Assembly (NCBI RefSeq): GCF_003545875.1
Contig: NZ_QHCS01000001.1
Span: forward strand, 248,001-312,000
Direction of reading: 5' to 3'
DNA: 64,000 bases
DNA from: Leptospira stimsonii
GTDB lineage: Bacteria > Spirochaetota > Leptospiria > Leptospirales > Leptospiraceae
In this document: piece by piece, positions 23,903 to 35,402 of the stretch
Layout: every line of letters begins with the position of its first letter
Numbering within the stretch: the stretch's first letter is position 1
Notes under the pieces: generated by a model
The model's input: the letters and a program-made list of their open reading frames with translations, nothing else
Told to the model about the DNA's origin: nothing
The model's database searches: none
Position numbers and translations under genes: made by a program

Positions 23903-25678
23903 ATGAGAATCGAAGAACTCCTATTCTCTGACCAGCCTTTTATGATTTTCAACGAAGGATTCCATCCTTCAGGAAAGATTTTCTTTCGTAACCCAATCAC
24001 CACAATCAAGGCAATTACTTCAAAAGAAATAGAATCGTCTCTGAACGAAATCGAATCCTTTATTCAGGAAGGATTTTACGTAGCGGGATTTATTTCTTAC
24101 GAAGCCGGAGAATTTTTTTCGGGAATTGATCGGAAGAACTTAGAGATGAATCTACCGCTTTTATACTTCGGCGTTTTTCGCGAACCGGAAACGATTTCCG
24201 AGTTCGATAGTAGATCGTCTGCAGATTTCGGATTTCACATTTCTTCTTTTCCGGATCAAAAAAGCTATTTCCAAAATCTCGAATACATTCGGGAAAAACT
24301 TTTCCTTGGCGAAATTTATCAAATCAATTATACGGATCGGATTCGATTCGATTTTGAAGGAGATATATTAGGACTATATAATACACTTTCGGATCGCCAG
24401 CCCGTATCTTACGGCTCTTGGATAAGAATTCCGGATTTGGACATTCTCTCCTTCTCACCTGAGCTTTTTTTCGAAAAACAAGGGCGAAACATCATCACAA
24501 AACCGATGAAAGGAACTTATCCCAGAGGTAAGACCGAATTCGATGACGAGAAGAACATACAGCTTTTAAGGAATTCAGAAAAAGAAAAAGCGGAAAATCT
24601 AATGATTACCGACCTGATGAGAAACGATCTAGGAAAAATCAGCCGTAAAGGAAGTGTTCAGGTTCAAGAATTATTCACCGTTGAAAAATATAAAACGATC
24701 TTACAGATGACGAGCATGATTCGTTCCGAGCTTTCCGAAGAAATAAAATACGCGGATATTTTTAGGGAGTTGTTTCCAGGCGGGTCGATCACCGGCGCAC
24801 CTAAACTCAGGGCAATGGAAATGATTCAAGAACTCGAAAAACCGAGAGGTGTTTACACCGGAGCGATCGGAGTTATTCGACCGAACGGAAATTCCGTTTT
24901 TTCGATAGCGATTCGTACATTAGAAATTTCTAATGGATCTGGAAAACTCGGTATCGGTTCCGGAATCACCTGGGACGCAGATCCTGAAAAGGAATGGCTT
25001 GAAATTTTGGAAAAAGCCAAATTTTTCTCCGAGTCGACAAGGAATTTTTTTCTATTCGAAACGATCCTCTATAAAAACGGTTTCATATACTTTCAAAAAG
25101 AACATCGAGATCGGATCAAAGCATCCGCAGAAATTCTAAACATTCCTTATTCCGAAGAAAAATGGAATCATTGTTTGCAAGAGGCGATCTCCGCTTGTAA
25201 GGAACAAAATTCTTATCGTATCAAGATTCGTTTGGACTTGTCCGGAAATTTTCACTCGGAATATTCCGTCCTTCCCCCTTTTCAAAAAAGGGGGGTTTTA
25301 CGAATCAGCAAAACTCAAATGAATTCTTTTTCGGAATTTAGAAAACACAAGACGAGCTTAAGGGAAATATACGATGCCGAAGGAATTCGATCGAGAGAAG
25401 AATCTTGTTTAGATACAATCTTCTTAAATGAAAATAGAGAGATCACGGAAGGAAGTATTACAAACGTCTTTTTGAAGATCGGAGATTCTTACTTTACACC
25501 GCCCATCTCTTCCGGTATTCTTCCTGGAATTTATAGAAATCGTCTTTTGAAAAAGAAGGGATTCTATGAACGGCCTCTTTCGATCGAAGATTTGCGGTCC
25601 TCGGAGTCGGTTTTTCTGTGTAATTCTCTTCGTGGAATTCTGCGGATCGAAAAGATAGAAGATGAATCCCAAATATGA
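23903..25678 (+). CDS. pabB: Fused aminodeoxychorismate synthase I / lyase (PabB-PabC)
   Basis: A 591-residue two-domain enzyme for p-aminobenzoate. Residues about 110-375 are the chorismate-binding domain: PMKGTYPRGK, NLMITDLMRNDLG, FPGGSITGAPKLRAMEMI and YTGAIGVI. Residues about 380-590 are a class IV aminotransferase-like domain (PabC): HRDRIKASAEIL, RKHKTSLREIYD with the likely PLP lysine, and EGSITNVFLKIG followed by SGILPGIYR. The chain would make aminodeoxychorismate and then eliminate pyruvate. A PabA-type glutaminase must come from elsewhere. The stop overlaps a possible ATG of the next gene (ATGA at 25675). Confidence 0.94.
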   Translation: MRIEELLFSDQPFMIFNEGFHPSGKIFFRNPITTIKAITSKEIESSLNEIESFIQEGFYVAGFISYEAGEFFSGIDRKNLEMNLPLLYFGVFREPETISEFDSRSSADFGFHISSFPDQKSYFQNLEYIREKLFLGEIYQINYTDRIRFDFEGDILGLYNTLSDRQPVSYGSWIRIPDLDILSFSPELFFEKQGRNIITKPMKGTYPRGKTEFDDEKNIQLLRNSEKEKAENLMITDLMRNDLGKISRKGSVQVQELFTVEKYKTILQMTSMIRSELSEEIKYADIFRELFPGGSITGAPKLRAMEMIQELEKPRGVYTGAIGVIRPNGNSVFSIAIRTLEISNGSGKLGIGSGITWDADPEKEWLEILEKAKFFSESTRNFFLFETILYKNGFIYFQKEHRDRIKASAEILNIPYSEEKWNHCLQEAISACKEQNSYRIKIRLDLSGNFHSEYSVLPPFQKRGVLRISKTQMNSFSEFRKHKTSLREIYDAEGIRSREESCLDTIFLNENREITEGSITNVFLKIGDSYFTPPISSGILPGIYRNRLLKKKGFYERPLSIEDLRSSESVFLCNSLRGILRIEKIEDESQI

Positions 25679-25728
25679 ATGACCAGAATCTAGTTGCGGA
25701 AATCCGTCGAAGTTCTAAGATCTCAAGC

Positions 25729-26292
25729 ATGAGAACTTTTCTGGGAATTTCCATTCCGGACGAAGTGAAAGAACAACTAACTTCGATTTGTTACGGATTA
25801 CCCGATATCAAATGGGTAGATGAAGAAAATTTCCATATCACTTTAGTTTTTTTAGGAGAACAAACGCAGGAAGACGTGGATAGAATCTCCGATTTCTGCT
25901 CCGAGATTTCCGTTTCGAACTTCGACTTGGAACTTCGATCCGTAGGAGTTTTCGGAAAGCAAAAGTCTCCTTCCATTTTATTTGCGGAGGTAAAACAGAA
26001 TCCACATTTACTTCAATTGCAGAAAATCTTGGACTCGGGTCTAAGAAAACGCGGCATTCAGCCCGAACGTCAAGAATATCACCCGCATGTGACGATCGGT
26101 AGATTCAAAAACTTTTACAATTCGAAGATCTCTCCGTATCTGGAAGAATTTTCCGATTTTTCATCTTCTAGTTTCGCAGTTTCGGAATTTCACATATACT
26201 CTTCCAGATCCTCAGCGAACGGACCCATTTATAGGATCGAAGAATCTTTCTCACTTCTTCCTTCTTACAAGGATTACGGAAAAACAAATTGA
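25729..26292 (+). CDS. thpR: RNA 2',3'-cyclic phosphodiesterase
   Basis: A 187-residue protein of the 2H phosphoesterase superfamily. The two HxT/S motifs are in FHITLVFLGE and YHPHVTIGRFK. I place the start at ATG 25729 because family members begin MRxFxGIxxP and this gives MRTFLGISIPDEV. The frame is open back to an ATG at 25675 that overlaps the pabB stop, which would add 18 residues. It acts on RNA ends with 2',3'-cyclic phosphate; the physiological role is unclear in bacteria. The stop overlaps the TTG start of aat. Confidence 0.92.
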   Translation: MRTFLGISIPDEVKEQLTSICYGLPDIKWVDEENFHITLVFLGEQTQEDVDRISDFCSEISVSNFDLELRSVGVFGKQKSPSILFAEVKQNPHLLQLQKILDSGLRKRGIQPERQEYHPHVTIGRFKNFYNSKISPYLEEFSDFSSSSFAVSEFHIYSSRSSANGPIYRIEESFSLLPSYKDYGKTN

Positions 26293-26948
26293 AAGATTTT
26301 TCCGATTTTTTTAGAAATCCGCATGTTTGGGATCGGGAAATCGTCGCGGTCGGGGGGGATCTATCTCCGGAAAGACTTCTTTATGCATATAAGAATGGAA
26401 TCTTTCCCTGGTCCGATCAACCGATCCTTTGGTATTGTTTAGATCCGCGCGGAATTTTTGATCTCAATAAACTGCATATTTCGAAACGTGTAAAACGAAA
26501 GATTAACCAAAAAAAGTATACGATCACTTTCAACCGCGCTTTCGAACAAGTTATGCGCTGTTGCGCCTATCGACCCGGTGAAGAAACCTGGATTACGGAG
26601 CTTTTTATCAAAGGCTATAATGAATTTCATAAACTTGGGTACGCACATTCCCTTGAGGTTTGGGACGAGAACGGAAAACTCGGCGGCGGGGTGTATGGAG
26701 TGGCGATCGGTAATTTTTTTGCGGGAGAATCTATGTTTTCTTTCGTTTCCGATTTCGGAAAAATCGGTCTATATCATTTATTTGATGCACTCAAAAAAGA
26801 TCACTTTCTTCTTTTCGACACTCAGCAACTAAACATTGTTACTCTGGGACTTGGAGCCTATCAAATTCCAAAAAAAGAATATCTCAGGCGATTGGAGCTG
26901 GCGGTTGCCTCCGGAAAAAAATGGACCCCTCCTCATTCCATTCTTTGA
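26289..26948 (+). CDS. aat: Leucyl/phenylalanyl-tRNA-protein transferase
   Basis: A 219-residue Aat of normal length, starting at TTG 26289 in a four-base overlap with thpR. Family motifs: AYKNGIFPWSDQPILWYCLD, DPRGIF, YAHSLEVWDENGKLGGGVYG and GNFFAGESMFS. The enzyme adds Leu or Phe to N-terminal Arg/Lys of proteins, feeding them to ClpS-ClpAP in the N-degron pathway. pabB, thpR and aat overlap in series and look like one transcript. Confidence 0.96.
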   Translation: MKDFSDFFRNPHVWDREIVAVGGDLSPERLLYAYKNGIFPWSDQPILWYCLDPRGIFDLNKLHISKRVKRKINQKKYTITFNRAFEQVMRCCAYRPGEETWITELFIKGYNEFHKLGYAHSLEVWDENGKLGGGVYGVAIGNFFAGESMFSFVSDFGKIGLYHLFDALKKDHFLLFDTQQLNIVTLGLGAYQIPKKEYLRRLELAVASGKKWTPPHSIL

Positions 26949-26980
26949 AAAAAAACGTATTTACTTTTTTCGAAAGGATG

Positions 26981-27009
26981 TTGCACTTCTCAGAATCAAT
27001 CATTCTATT
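26981..27009 (+). promoter_or_regulatory. Candidate promoter of the Lys-rich protein gene
   Basis: TTGCAC (26981-26986), 17-base spacer, TCTATT (27004-27009). This would start transcription about ten bases ahead of the gene at 27027. The match to a sigma-70 site is fair, not strong. Confidence 0.35.
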
Positions 27010-27026
27010 CAATAGGAAACTTTAAA

Positions 27027-27317
27027 ATGACCCTTTTTAAGAAAATTCTTGCCCAACTTTTAATCGCCGCTATGGCGCTAACTGGATTCGCAGGACTCGT
27101 AGCAGAAGAGCCTGCCGCTGACGCACCTACTACTCAGACTGAAACTCCGAAAGAAACAAAGTCTGAAAAGAAAGGGAAAAAAGCTAAGAAATCCAAAAAG
27201 GCTAAAAAGGCAAAGAAATCTAAGAAAAAATCCAAGAAGGAAAAAGCAGAAAGTAAAAAAGAAGAATCAGCTCCCGCGTCTGAATCCTCTTCTACTCCAG
27301 CCGGAGAAGAGCAATAA
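27027..27317 (+). CDS. Small secreted Lys/Ala/Ser-rich protein
   Basis: A 96-residue protein with a clear signal peptide (MTLFKKILAQLLIAAMALTG, likely cut near AGLVAEE). The mature part is low complexity. An acidic/Thr-rich stretch comes first, then an almost uninterrupted basic core of KKAKKSKKAKK type (about residues 47-75), then an acidic Ser/Pro tail. No fold or enzyme motif is present. Strongly charged exported proteins of this kind may bind nucleic acid, LPS or peptidoglycan, but nothing in the sequence decides. Compare the secreted Lys/Asp protein at 39900-40493. It has its own candidate promoter and terminator. Confidence 0.8.
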   Translation: MTLFKKILAQLLIAAMALTGFAGLVAEEPAADAPTTQTETPKETKSEKKGKKAKKSKKAKKAKKSKKKSKKEKAESKKEESAPASESSSTPAGEEQ

Positions 27318-27327
27318 TCACTGCTTC

Positions 27328-27353
27328 CCGTCTATCTCTTCGGAGGTAGACGG
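27328..27353 (+). terminator. Hairpin after the Lys-rich protein gene
   Basis: CCGTCTA (27328-27334) pairs with TAGACGG (27347-27353) around a 12-base loop. A T-rich stretch follows but not a clean T-run, so termination is likely but imperfect. Confidence 0.55.
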
Positions 27354-27449
27354 TCCTTCCGTTTCCCGCTTTTTGCACTGCACCCTCTTTTCCCTCATTC
27401 CAAAATTTGATTGACTCATTCCTTTTTTCTCTTAGCTTAATTCAGCCTT

Positions 27450-27473
27450 TATAATACCGGAACTCATTCCGGT
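27450..27473 (+). promoter_or_regulatory. -10 box with overlapping 7-4-7 inverted repeat
   Basis: A perfect TATAAT (27450-27455) is followed directly by ACCGGAA-ctca-TTCCGGT (27456-27473). Initiation is expected near 27462, inside the inverted repeat. The repeat could therefore be an operator, or a 5'-end hairpin in the mRNA. It precedes the acyl-CoA synthetase gene. Confidence 0.5.
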
Positions 27474-27498
27474 AAAACTCACTAAAGAGGAATTGGAA

Positions 27499-29550
<2,052 letters not shown>

Positions 29551-29576
29551 TCTTAAAATTCTTTTTCTTGTTTTAA

Positions 29577-29610
29577 AACCCGAAGTTAGCTTCTAACTTC
29601 GGGTTTTTTT
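29577..29610 (+). terminator. Strong rho-independent terminator
   Basis: AACCCGAAGTTAG (29577-29589) pairs perfectly with CTAACTTCGGGTT (29593-29605) over a 3-base loop. It is followed by a T-run to 29610. It ends the acyl-CoA synthetase transcript. Confidence 0.93.
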
Positions 29611-30053
29611 ATGCAGAGTTTGAAAGCCGGAGAAATCAAAATAAAATCATTGAGCAGATGATTATAACGATAAGAACGATACAACACCTTTCACACTTAG
29701 GAAAGGGAAGCCTCGCCTCTCTAAATAAAATTTTAATCGAATACATTCCAAAAAAGGAAAGTTTTCGAAAATCAGGTATATAAAGAAAATTCCCAGCGAA
29801 AGGTCCAACGGAACTAGCTAAGACGAATCTCAGATAACTTATTTGGATTTTTCTGAAGATAAAATTCTATTGGCTTCGGTGGAAACATTTTATCTTAAGG
29901 AGCATCAGAAGGATCGTTGATCTCTTCAAGATTTCTAAAGACACGGAAAATAAAAACGTCTATATCCGAAGATAAATTCGATTGTTTTTCCGGAAGGCTT
30001 TGCAAATTTAAACATCATTAAACGTTTTAAAAAAAATATAACAGAGAAAAATA
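29611..30053. other. Intergenic region without a recognised gene
   Basis: About 440 AT-rich bases. Short frames exist, but every one is broken by stops, and I cannot match them to a family. A minor hairpin CCTTTC/GAAAGG lies at 29687-29706. The right end must hold the promoter for the cytochrome gene. Decayed coding sequence is possible but not demonstrable. Confidence 0.5.
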
Positions 30054-31025
30054 ATGAAATTCTTTTGGATACTCTTAAAAGTAACGACCCTAACGATTTT
30101 CTTGATCTTAATCGGTGGATTCAGTTTTTTATATATAAAATATCCTGATATCGGTAAAAAAGAAGAAATCAAAATAGAACACACTCCCGAACAAATTCGA
30201 AGAGGAGAATATTTAGTAAAGCACGTTGCCGCCTGCTTAGGTTGTCACACAGGAGATAAAAACAATCTAAAACTATATTACCCAATCGTTAAAAACATTG
30301 GAGCGGGAAACGGAAAATTTTTAGGACTACCCGGCGATTTTTATTCCAAAAACATCACCCCTGCATTGACCGGTTTGAAGAATTGGACGGACACCGATAT
30401 TTTTTACGCGATAACGGCCGGAGTCTCTAAAGACGGCACGCCTCTTTTTCCACTGATGCCTTACGAAAATTATGCGCAAATGGATAAGGAAGATATTTAT
30501 TCTATCATAGCTTATATCAGAACGATTCCTCCCGTTGAAAACCAAGTAGAAAAATCAAAACCGGATTTTCCCATGAATTTGATCATGAGAACCATACCGA
30601 AGGCTCCTGAATTTTCGCAAAGACCTGAGCCGGAAGACACCGTTGCCTACGGAAAATATTTGTACACGTTGGCTTCTTGCGATCACTGCCATACGCAAAA
30701 AATAAACGGCAAATCCCTTGAAGGAATGGAACACGCAGGCGGTTTTGAATTACCTTTATCTACTGGTGGAAAAGTGAGAAGTACGAACATCACTCCAGAT
30801 ATTCAAACTGGTATCGGTCTTTGGACACGAGAGAATTTCATTGCAAGATTTAAGGCAAGCGTAGCGAGAGCAAAGGCTAATCCGGATATCAAGCCTGGAG
30901 AGTTTAACAGCTTAATGCCTTGGTTGGAATACGCCGGTATGACGGACCAAGATTTAGGGGCCATCTTTGCCTACCTCATGAGTTCTAAGCCAGTCTCTAA
31001 CAAGATTCAAATTTTTGAAAAATAA
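30054..31025 (+). CDS. Membrane-anchored diheme cytochrome c
   Basis: A 323-residue protein with an N-terminal membrane anchor (about residues 7-28) and two cytochrome c domains. The heme-binding motifs are CLGCH (about residues 61-65) and CDHCH (about 209-213), each in a GEYLV/GKYLY-xxxxxxC context. It resembles the cytochrome subunits that take electrons from alcohol, aldehyde or gluconate dehydrogenases, but no dehydrogenase gene is adjacent. It should face the periplasm and feed electrons to the terminal oxidase. It is flanked by terminators on both sides, so it is monocistronic. Confidence 0.93.
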   Translation: MKFFWILLKVTTLTIFLILIGGFSFLYIKYPDIGKKEEIKIEHTPEQIRRGEYLVKHVAACLGCHTGDKNNLKLYYPIVKNIGAGNGKFLGLPGDFYSKNITPALTGLKNWTDTDIFYAITAGVSKDGTPLFPLMPYENYAQMDKEDIYSIIAYIRTIPPVENQVEKSKPDFPMNLIMRTIPKAPEFSQRPEPEDTVAYGKYLYTLASCDHCHTQKINGKSLEGMEHAGGFELPLSTGGKVRSTNITPDIQTGIGLWTRENFIARFKASVARAKANPDIKPGEFNSLMPWLEYAGMTDQDLGAIFAYLMSSKPVSNKIQIFEK

Positions 31026-31033
31026 ATAATTCA

Positions 31034-31065
31034 CACTTCGCACAGAGAAATCTCCGTGCGAAGTG
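31034..31065 (+). terminator. Hairpin after the cytochrome gene
   Basis: CACTTCGCAC (31034-31043) pairs with GTGCGAAGTG (31056-31065). GAG/CTC continues the stem beyond one A-C mismatch. No long T-run follows. The stem is strong, so it is a probable terminator or mRNA 3'-end stabiliser. Confidence 0.65.
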
Positions 31066-31127
31066 CATAAGATAATTATTAAAGTAATTTCTAAAACCTC
31101 TTACGGCTCAATGTATCAGAATTCTTT

Positions 31128-31985
31128 CTAAAGCGAAAACAACAACCGAATGCCCGGCAGGATTTCTTCTCCTTGCCGTAAAATCAGAGGATCATGTAGG
31201 GTTAGAATCCTAGTGCCCTTTCCGCTAAGAATCTGCACATACTCTAGAAAATCCCGGTTCCTCTTGATCGAAAAGGCCGCATTTTTTGGGAGGCCGATTC
31301 GATTCTTACATTCTTGGATAAGATAACATTCATCTCCGGTGATCAAAAATTGATTCTCGGTAGAAACAACCCATTCCAGCGCCTGGGAACCGGGCGTATG
31401 TCCACCGGTGAATAAGATCTGCATACCGGGAACAAGCGAATACGCGCCGTTAAACGAATGAAGTTGATTTCGTTTCTTTAAGCCGTTGAGATATACCGAT
31501 TGATTTGGAAAATAAGTCTGCTGAGTCAAAAGCTCGAGATCGTGATTTTGAATGTGAATATTCGCGGAAGGAAAAAGAAAAATCCCGCCGGCGTGATCGA
31601 AATGAAAATGTGTGAGAACGATGTCGGAAACTTCCTTCGGTTCGATCCCGCATTCTTTTAAAAGAATATCCGGTCTTTCATAGGAAACGAAACCGAATTT
31701 CCTTTTATAAGAATCGTTTAAAAAGCCGGAATCTACCAGAATATTCCTTCCTGGAATCCGAATCAGATAAAACAAGTAAACGATTTCTCTGTTTCCTTCC
31801 TCATCTTCCACGTTTAGATATCGATTCGGATACGGGCTTTTTCCGTAAGAGAAAACGTAAAGTCCGAAATTCGATGAACAGTCCTTAATGGAAGTTTTCG
31901 AAGCGGAATCGGCATTTTGACTTCTCAGCCTTCCACAAAAGACGAAAAACCAGAGAAGAAAAAATCCGATCCAAATCCGTTTCAT
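31128..31985 (-). CDS. Exported metallo-beta-lactamase-fold hydrolase
   Basis: A 285-residue MBL-fold protein with an N-terminal export signal (IWIGFFLLWFFVFCG; the Cys may be a lipid site). The zinc motif THFHFDHAGG (HxHxDH) lies near residue 125. Further ligands sit in FTGGHTPGSQA, ITGDECY and TLHDP. The layout (Tyr-x-Asp turn, MDS-like VDSGF start) is close to lactonase-type members such as AHL lactonases, but substrates vary widely. The start overlaps the end of the preceding lipoprotein gene by four bases, so it is the last gene of the 35.3-31.1 kb transcript. Confidence 0.88.
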   Translation of the reverse strand: MKRIWIGFFLLWFFVFCGRLRSQNADSASKTSIKDCSSNFGLYVFSYGKSPYPNRYLNVEDEEGNREIVYLFYLIRIPGRNILVDSGFLNDSYKRKFGFVSYERPDILLKECGIEPKEVSDIVLTHFHFDHAGGIFLFPSANIHIQNHDLELLTQQTYFPNQSVYLNGLKKRNQLHSFNGAYSLVPGMQILFTGGHTPGSQALEWVVSTENQFLITGDECYLIQECKNRIGLPKNAAFSIKRNRDFLEYVQILSGKGTRILTLHDPLILRQGEEILPGIRLLFSL

Positions 31986-33025
31986 TTGATCGTTTCGGAC
32001 GGACTACTTTTGATTTCGGACAACCCTTTTTGTACCGGTATTCTAAATTGCATTATAATTCCCTTATGAAGATGGCCTGGCAAAAGCATCCACTGCTGAA
32101 GATTTCTTAATTGTTGAACGTTGTAGTGCAAAGGATAATCCACAGGAATTTTTTCGCCATCGGGAGAACCGTATTCTTCTTTTGTTCCGTTTTGCATTGT
32201 TCTTATGACGATTCCCTTTTCATCGGTGGGTAAACTCAAGAGATTGTCCCTAAAACCCGGAGTATAAGAAAAGTAATCTTCGATGTTCGAAAGATACACG
32301 ACTCGAATCGGAACCTTCAAACGCGCCGCCCTTTCCGAAACCGATCTCATACTTTTATCGGCATTGATATCGCCCTTTAGAATTTGGATTCTTCCTTGGA
32401 TAACCATGTTCCGAACGTAGTTGTATTCTTCCTGAGAATGGATGAAAGTCTTCAATCCGAATTTTTGAGAGGTTCGATCGAGTTCGTTCCATCTTTGTGG
32501 AATATCGGATTTTCCTCGGTGCGCGACCTCCCAGGCTTCTCGAATGAGATTCCATTCCGGATCGTTTCCCCATTCTTTCTTTAACAATTCAAAGGAAGAA
32601 TTTTTATTCTTTCTGGACCAGAGTTCTCTGAAGGATTCAGGGTCCGAGGCCAACTTAAAAAATAGAAGATGAATTCGATTGATAAGACAGATCGTATAAT
32701 CAAAATCCATGAGCCAAGCATATTTACTTTTTGCCCAAGCGATAAATGTAAAATTCTGATCTGTTCCGGCTCCGAGATATCCGCCTTCCAAGTTTTCTAT
32801 ATAAGGTTTGAAAAGATCGATTCTCAGTTCGTTGGATGCAGGATAGTGTCTTCCTCCAAGATCTTTTGAGTCGAAATTATCCGTGATCAATGGAGCAAGA
32901 AAGATTTTTTCCTTTTCATCCAAAGGAGGAACGTACCATGGATCACGGGGAGGCGGGGCTTTGCAGAAAGTCGAGAATGCGATCAATCCCGATAGAATCA
33001 TCGGGACCATTTTATTATGAAACAT
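31982..33025 (-). CDS. Putative lipoprotein of unknown function
   Basis: A 347-residue protein with a signal peptide and lipobox (LIAFSTFCKAPPP, Cys near residue 22). An alternative ATG five codons in (MVPMILSG) gives a tighter signal. The body is mixed alpha/beta, with several Trp/Tyr-rich stretches (FTFIAWAKSKYAWLMDFDY, IHSQEEYNYVRNM) and a Pro-rich N-terminus. I do not recognise the family. It sits between the HEAT-repeat lipoprotein (8-base gap) and the MBL hydrolase (4-base overlap), and likely works with them in the envelope. Confidence 0.78.
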   Translation of the reverse strand: MFHNKMVPMILSGLIAFSTFCKAPPPRDPWYVPPLDEKEKIFLAPLITDNFDSKDLGGRHYPASNELRIDLFKPYIENLEGGYLGAGTDQNFTFIAWAKSKYAWLMDFDYTICLINRIHLLFFKLASDPESFRELWSRKNKNSSFELLKKEWGNDPEWNLIREAWEVAHRGKSDIPQRWNELDRTSQKFGLKTFIHSQEEYNYVRNMVIQGRIQILKGDINADKSMRSVSERAARLKVPIRVVYLSNIEDYFSYTPGFRDNLLSLPTDEKGIVIRTMQNGTKEEYGSPDGEKIPVDYPLHYNVQQLRNLQQWMLLPGHLHKGIIMQFRIPVQKGLSEIKSSPSETIK

Positions 33026-33033
33026 AAACCTGA

Positions 33034-34581
<1,548 letters not shown>

Positions 34582-34628
34582 GTTTTCTCCTTTATCCTAA
34601 ACAATCGATTCTGTAAATAAATCGCCGA

Positions 34629-35312
34629 TCAACGAGGAATCTGACTTTGAACCTGCTTTAGACCGGTAAGTTCCTTTTTCCAAAGGACAAGATCTTGATT
34701 TGCGGTCCCGATCTGGGATGGATCCAATTTTCCTTGTTGAATCGTATATTCGATTAATTGAATTCTAGACTCCAATTCTTCTATCTTGTAATTTACATAA
34801 GCAAGTTGTTCTTTGGGATTAACGCTGGCTTCCGAAGGCGCCTTCGGTTCATTTCCGGGTTCCGCATATTTCCCGAGCGATCTCGAAATCGCATTCTTCG
34901 CTTCGACACTGCCGATGCTATCCAATCGATCTCTCGCTTCCTTTTCTTCCGCTTCTGACAAAGCAGGTTTAAATTCGGATGGGATATAAATATTCTTCGG
35001 ATAACGAACGATAAACTCGGACCATTCCTTTCGTATCTGTTCCTTTTCTTCCGGAGTTTTTCTCGGACGAAACGCTTCCGGCCAAAGTCTCTTCGCTTGA
35101 GCTTCCAATTCTGGATCTTCATTGAACGGATGCGGCGCGTCCGGAAAATACGGATCCATTTCGGAATAATATTTCGTTTTTAATACGGCTTCACTTTCTT
35201 CAACCATGGAAAGAGTATCCTTCTTTTTATCATCAGGCCAAAAAACGATAAATAAGATAAGAATGAATGCAAATAACATTGCGGCGAAAAAGATTTTCTT
35301 TCTAAATTCCAT
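34629..35312 (-). CDS. Membrane-anchored helical protein
   Basis: A 227-residue protein with one N-terminal transmembrane helix (FFAAMLFAFILILFIVFW) and a soluble, highly charged, mostly helical body. The C-terminal 60 residues (YVNYKIEELESRIQLIEY onward) look like a coiled coil. ATG 35312 is used; a GTG three codons earlier is also possible. I do not recognise the family. The preceding gene on the same strand is the SGNH hydrolase, but a terminator lies between them. Single-helix anchored helical proteins beside lipases can be chaperones; no lipase-foldase signature is seen here, so this is only a thought. Confidence 0.72.
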   Translation of the reverse strand: MEFRKKIFFAAMLFAFILILFIVFWPDDKKKDTLSMVEESEAVLKTKYYSEMDPYFPDAPHPFNEDPELEAQAKRLWPEAFRPRKTPEEKEQIRKEWSEFIVRYPKNIYIPSEFKPALSEAEEKEARDRLDSIGSVEAKNAISRSLGKYAEPGNEPKAPSEASVNPKEQLAYVNYKIEELESRIQLIEYTIQQGKLDPSQIGTANQDLVLWKKELTGLKQVQSQIPR

Positions 35313-35331
35313 ACCACTCACTTGAAATAAA

Positions 35332-35358
35332 AAACGCCGCCTTAAAAAGGCGACGTTT
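35332..35358 (-). terminator. Terminator of the SGNH hydrolase gene
   Basis: On the minus strand AAACGTCGCCTT pairs with AAGGCGGCGTTT (one G-U) over a 3-base loop. A T-run continues into 35331 and beyond. It lies about 45 bases after the SGNH stop codon. Some read-through into the downstream operon is possible. Confidence 0.88.
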
Positions 35359-35402
35359 CAAATTCACTGTCTTCTTCCCCGTAAATCGAGGAGGAATTTT
35401 TG

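Noticed and set aside
29611..30053. Decayed gene in the 440-base gap
   Set aside because: Short frames interrupted by stops could not be matched to any family; evidence is too weak.
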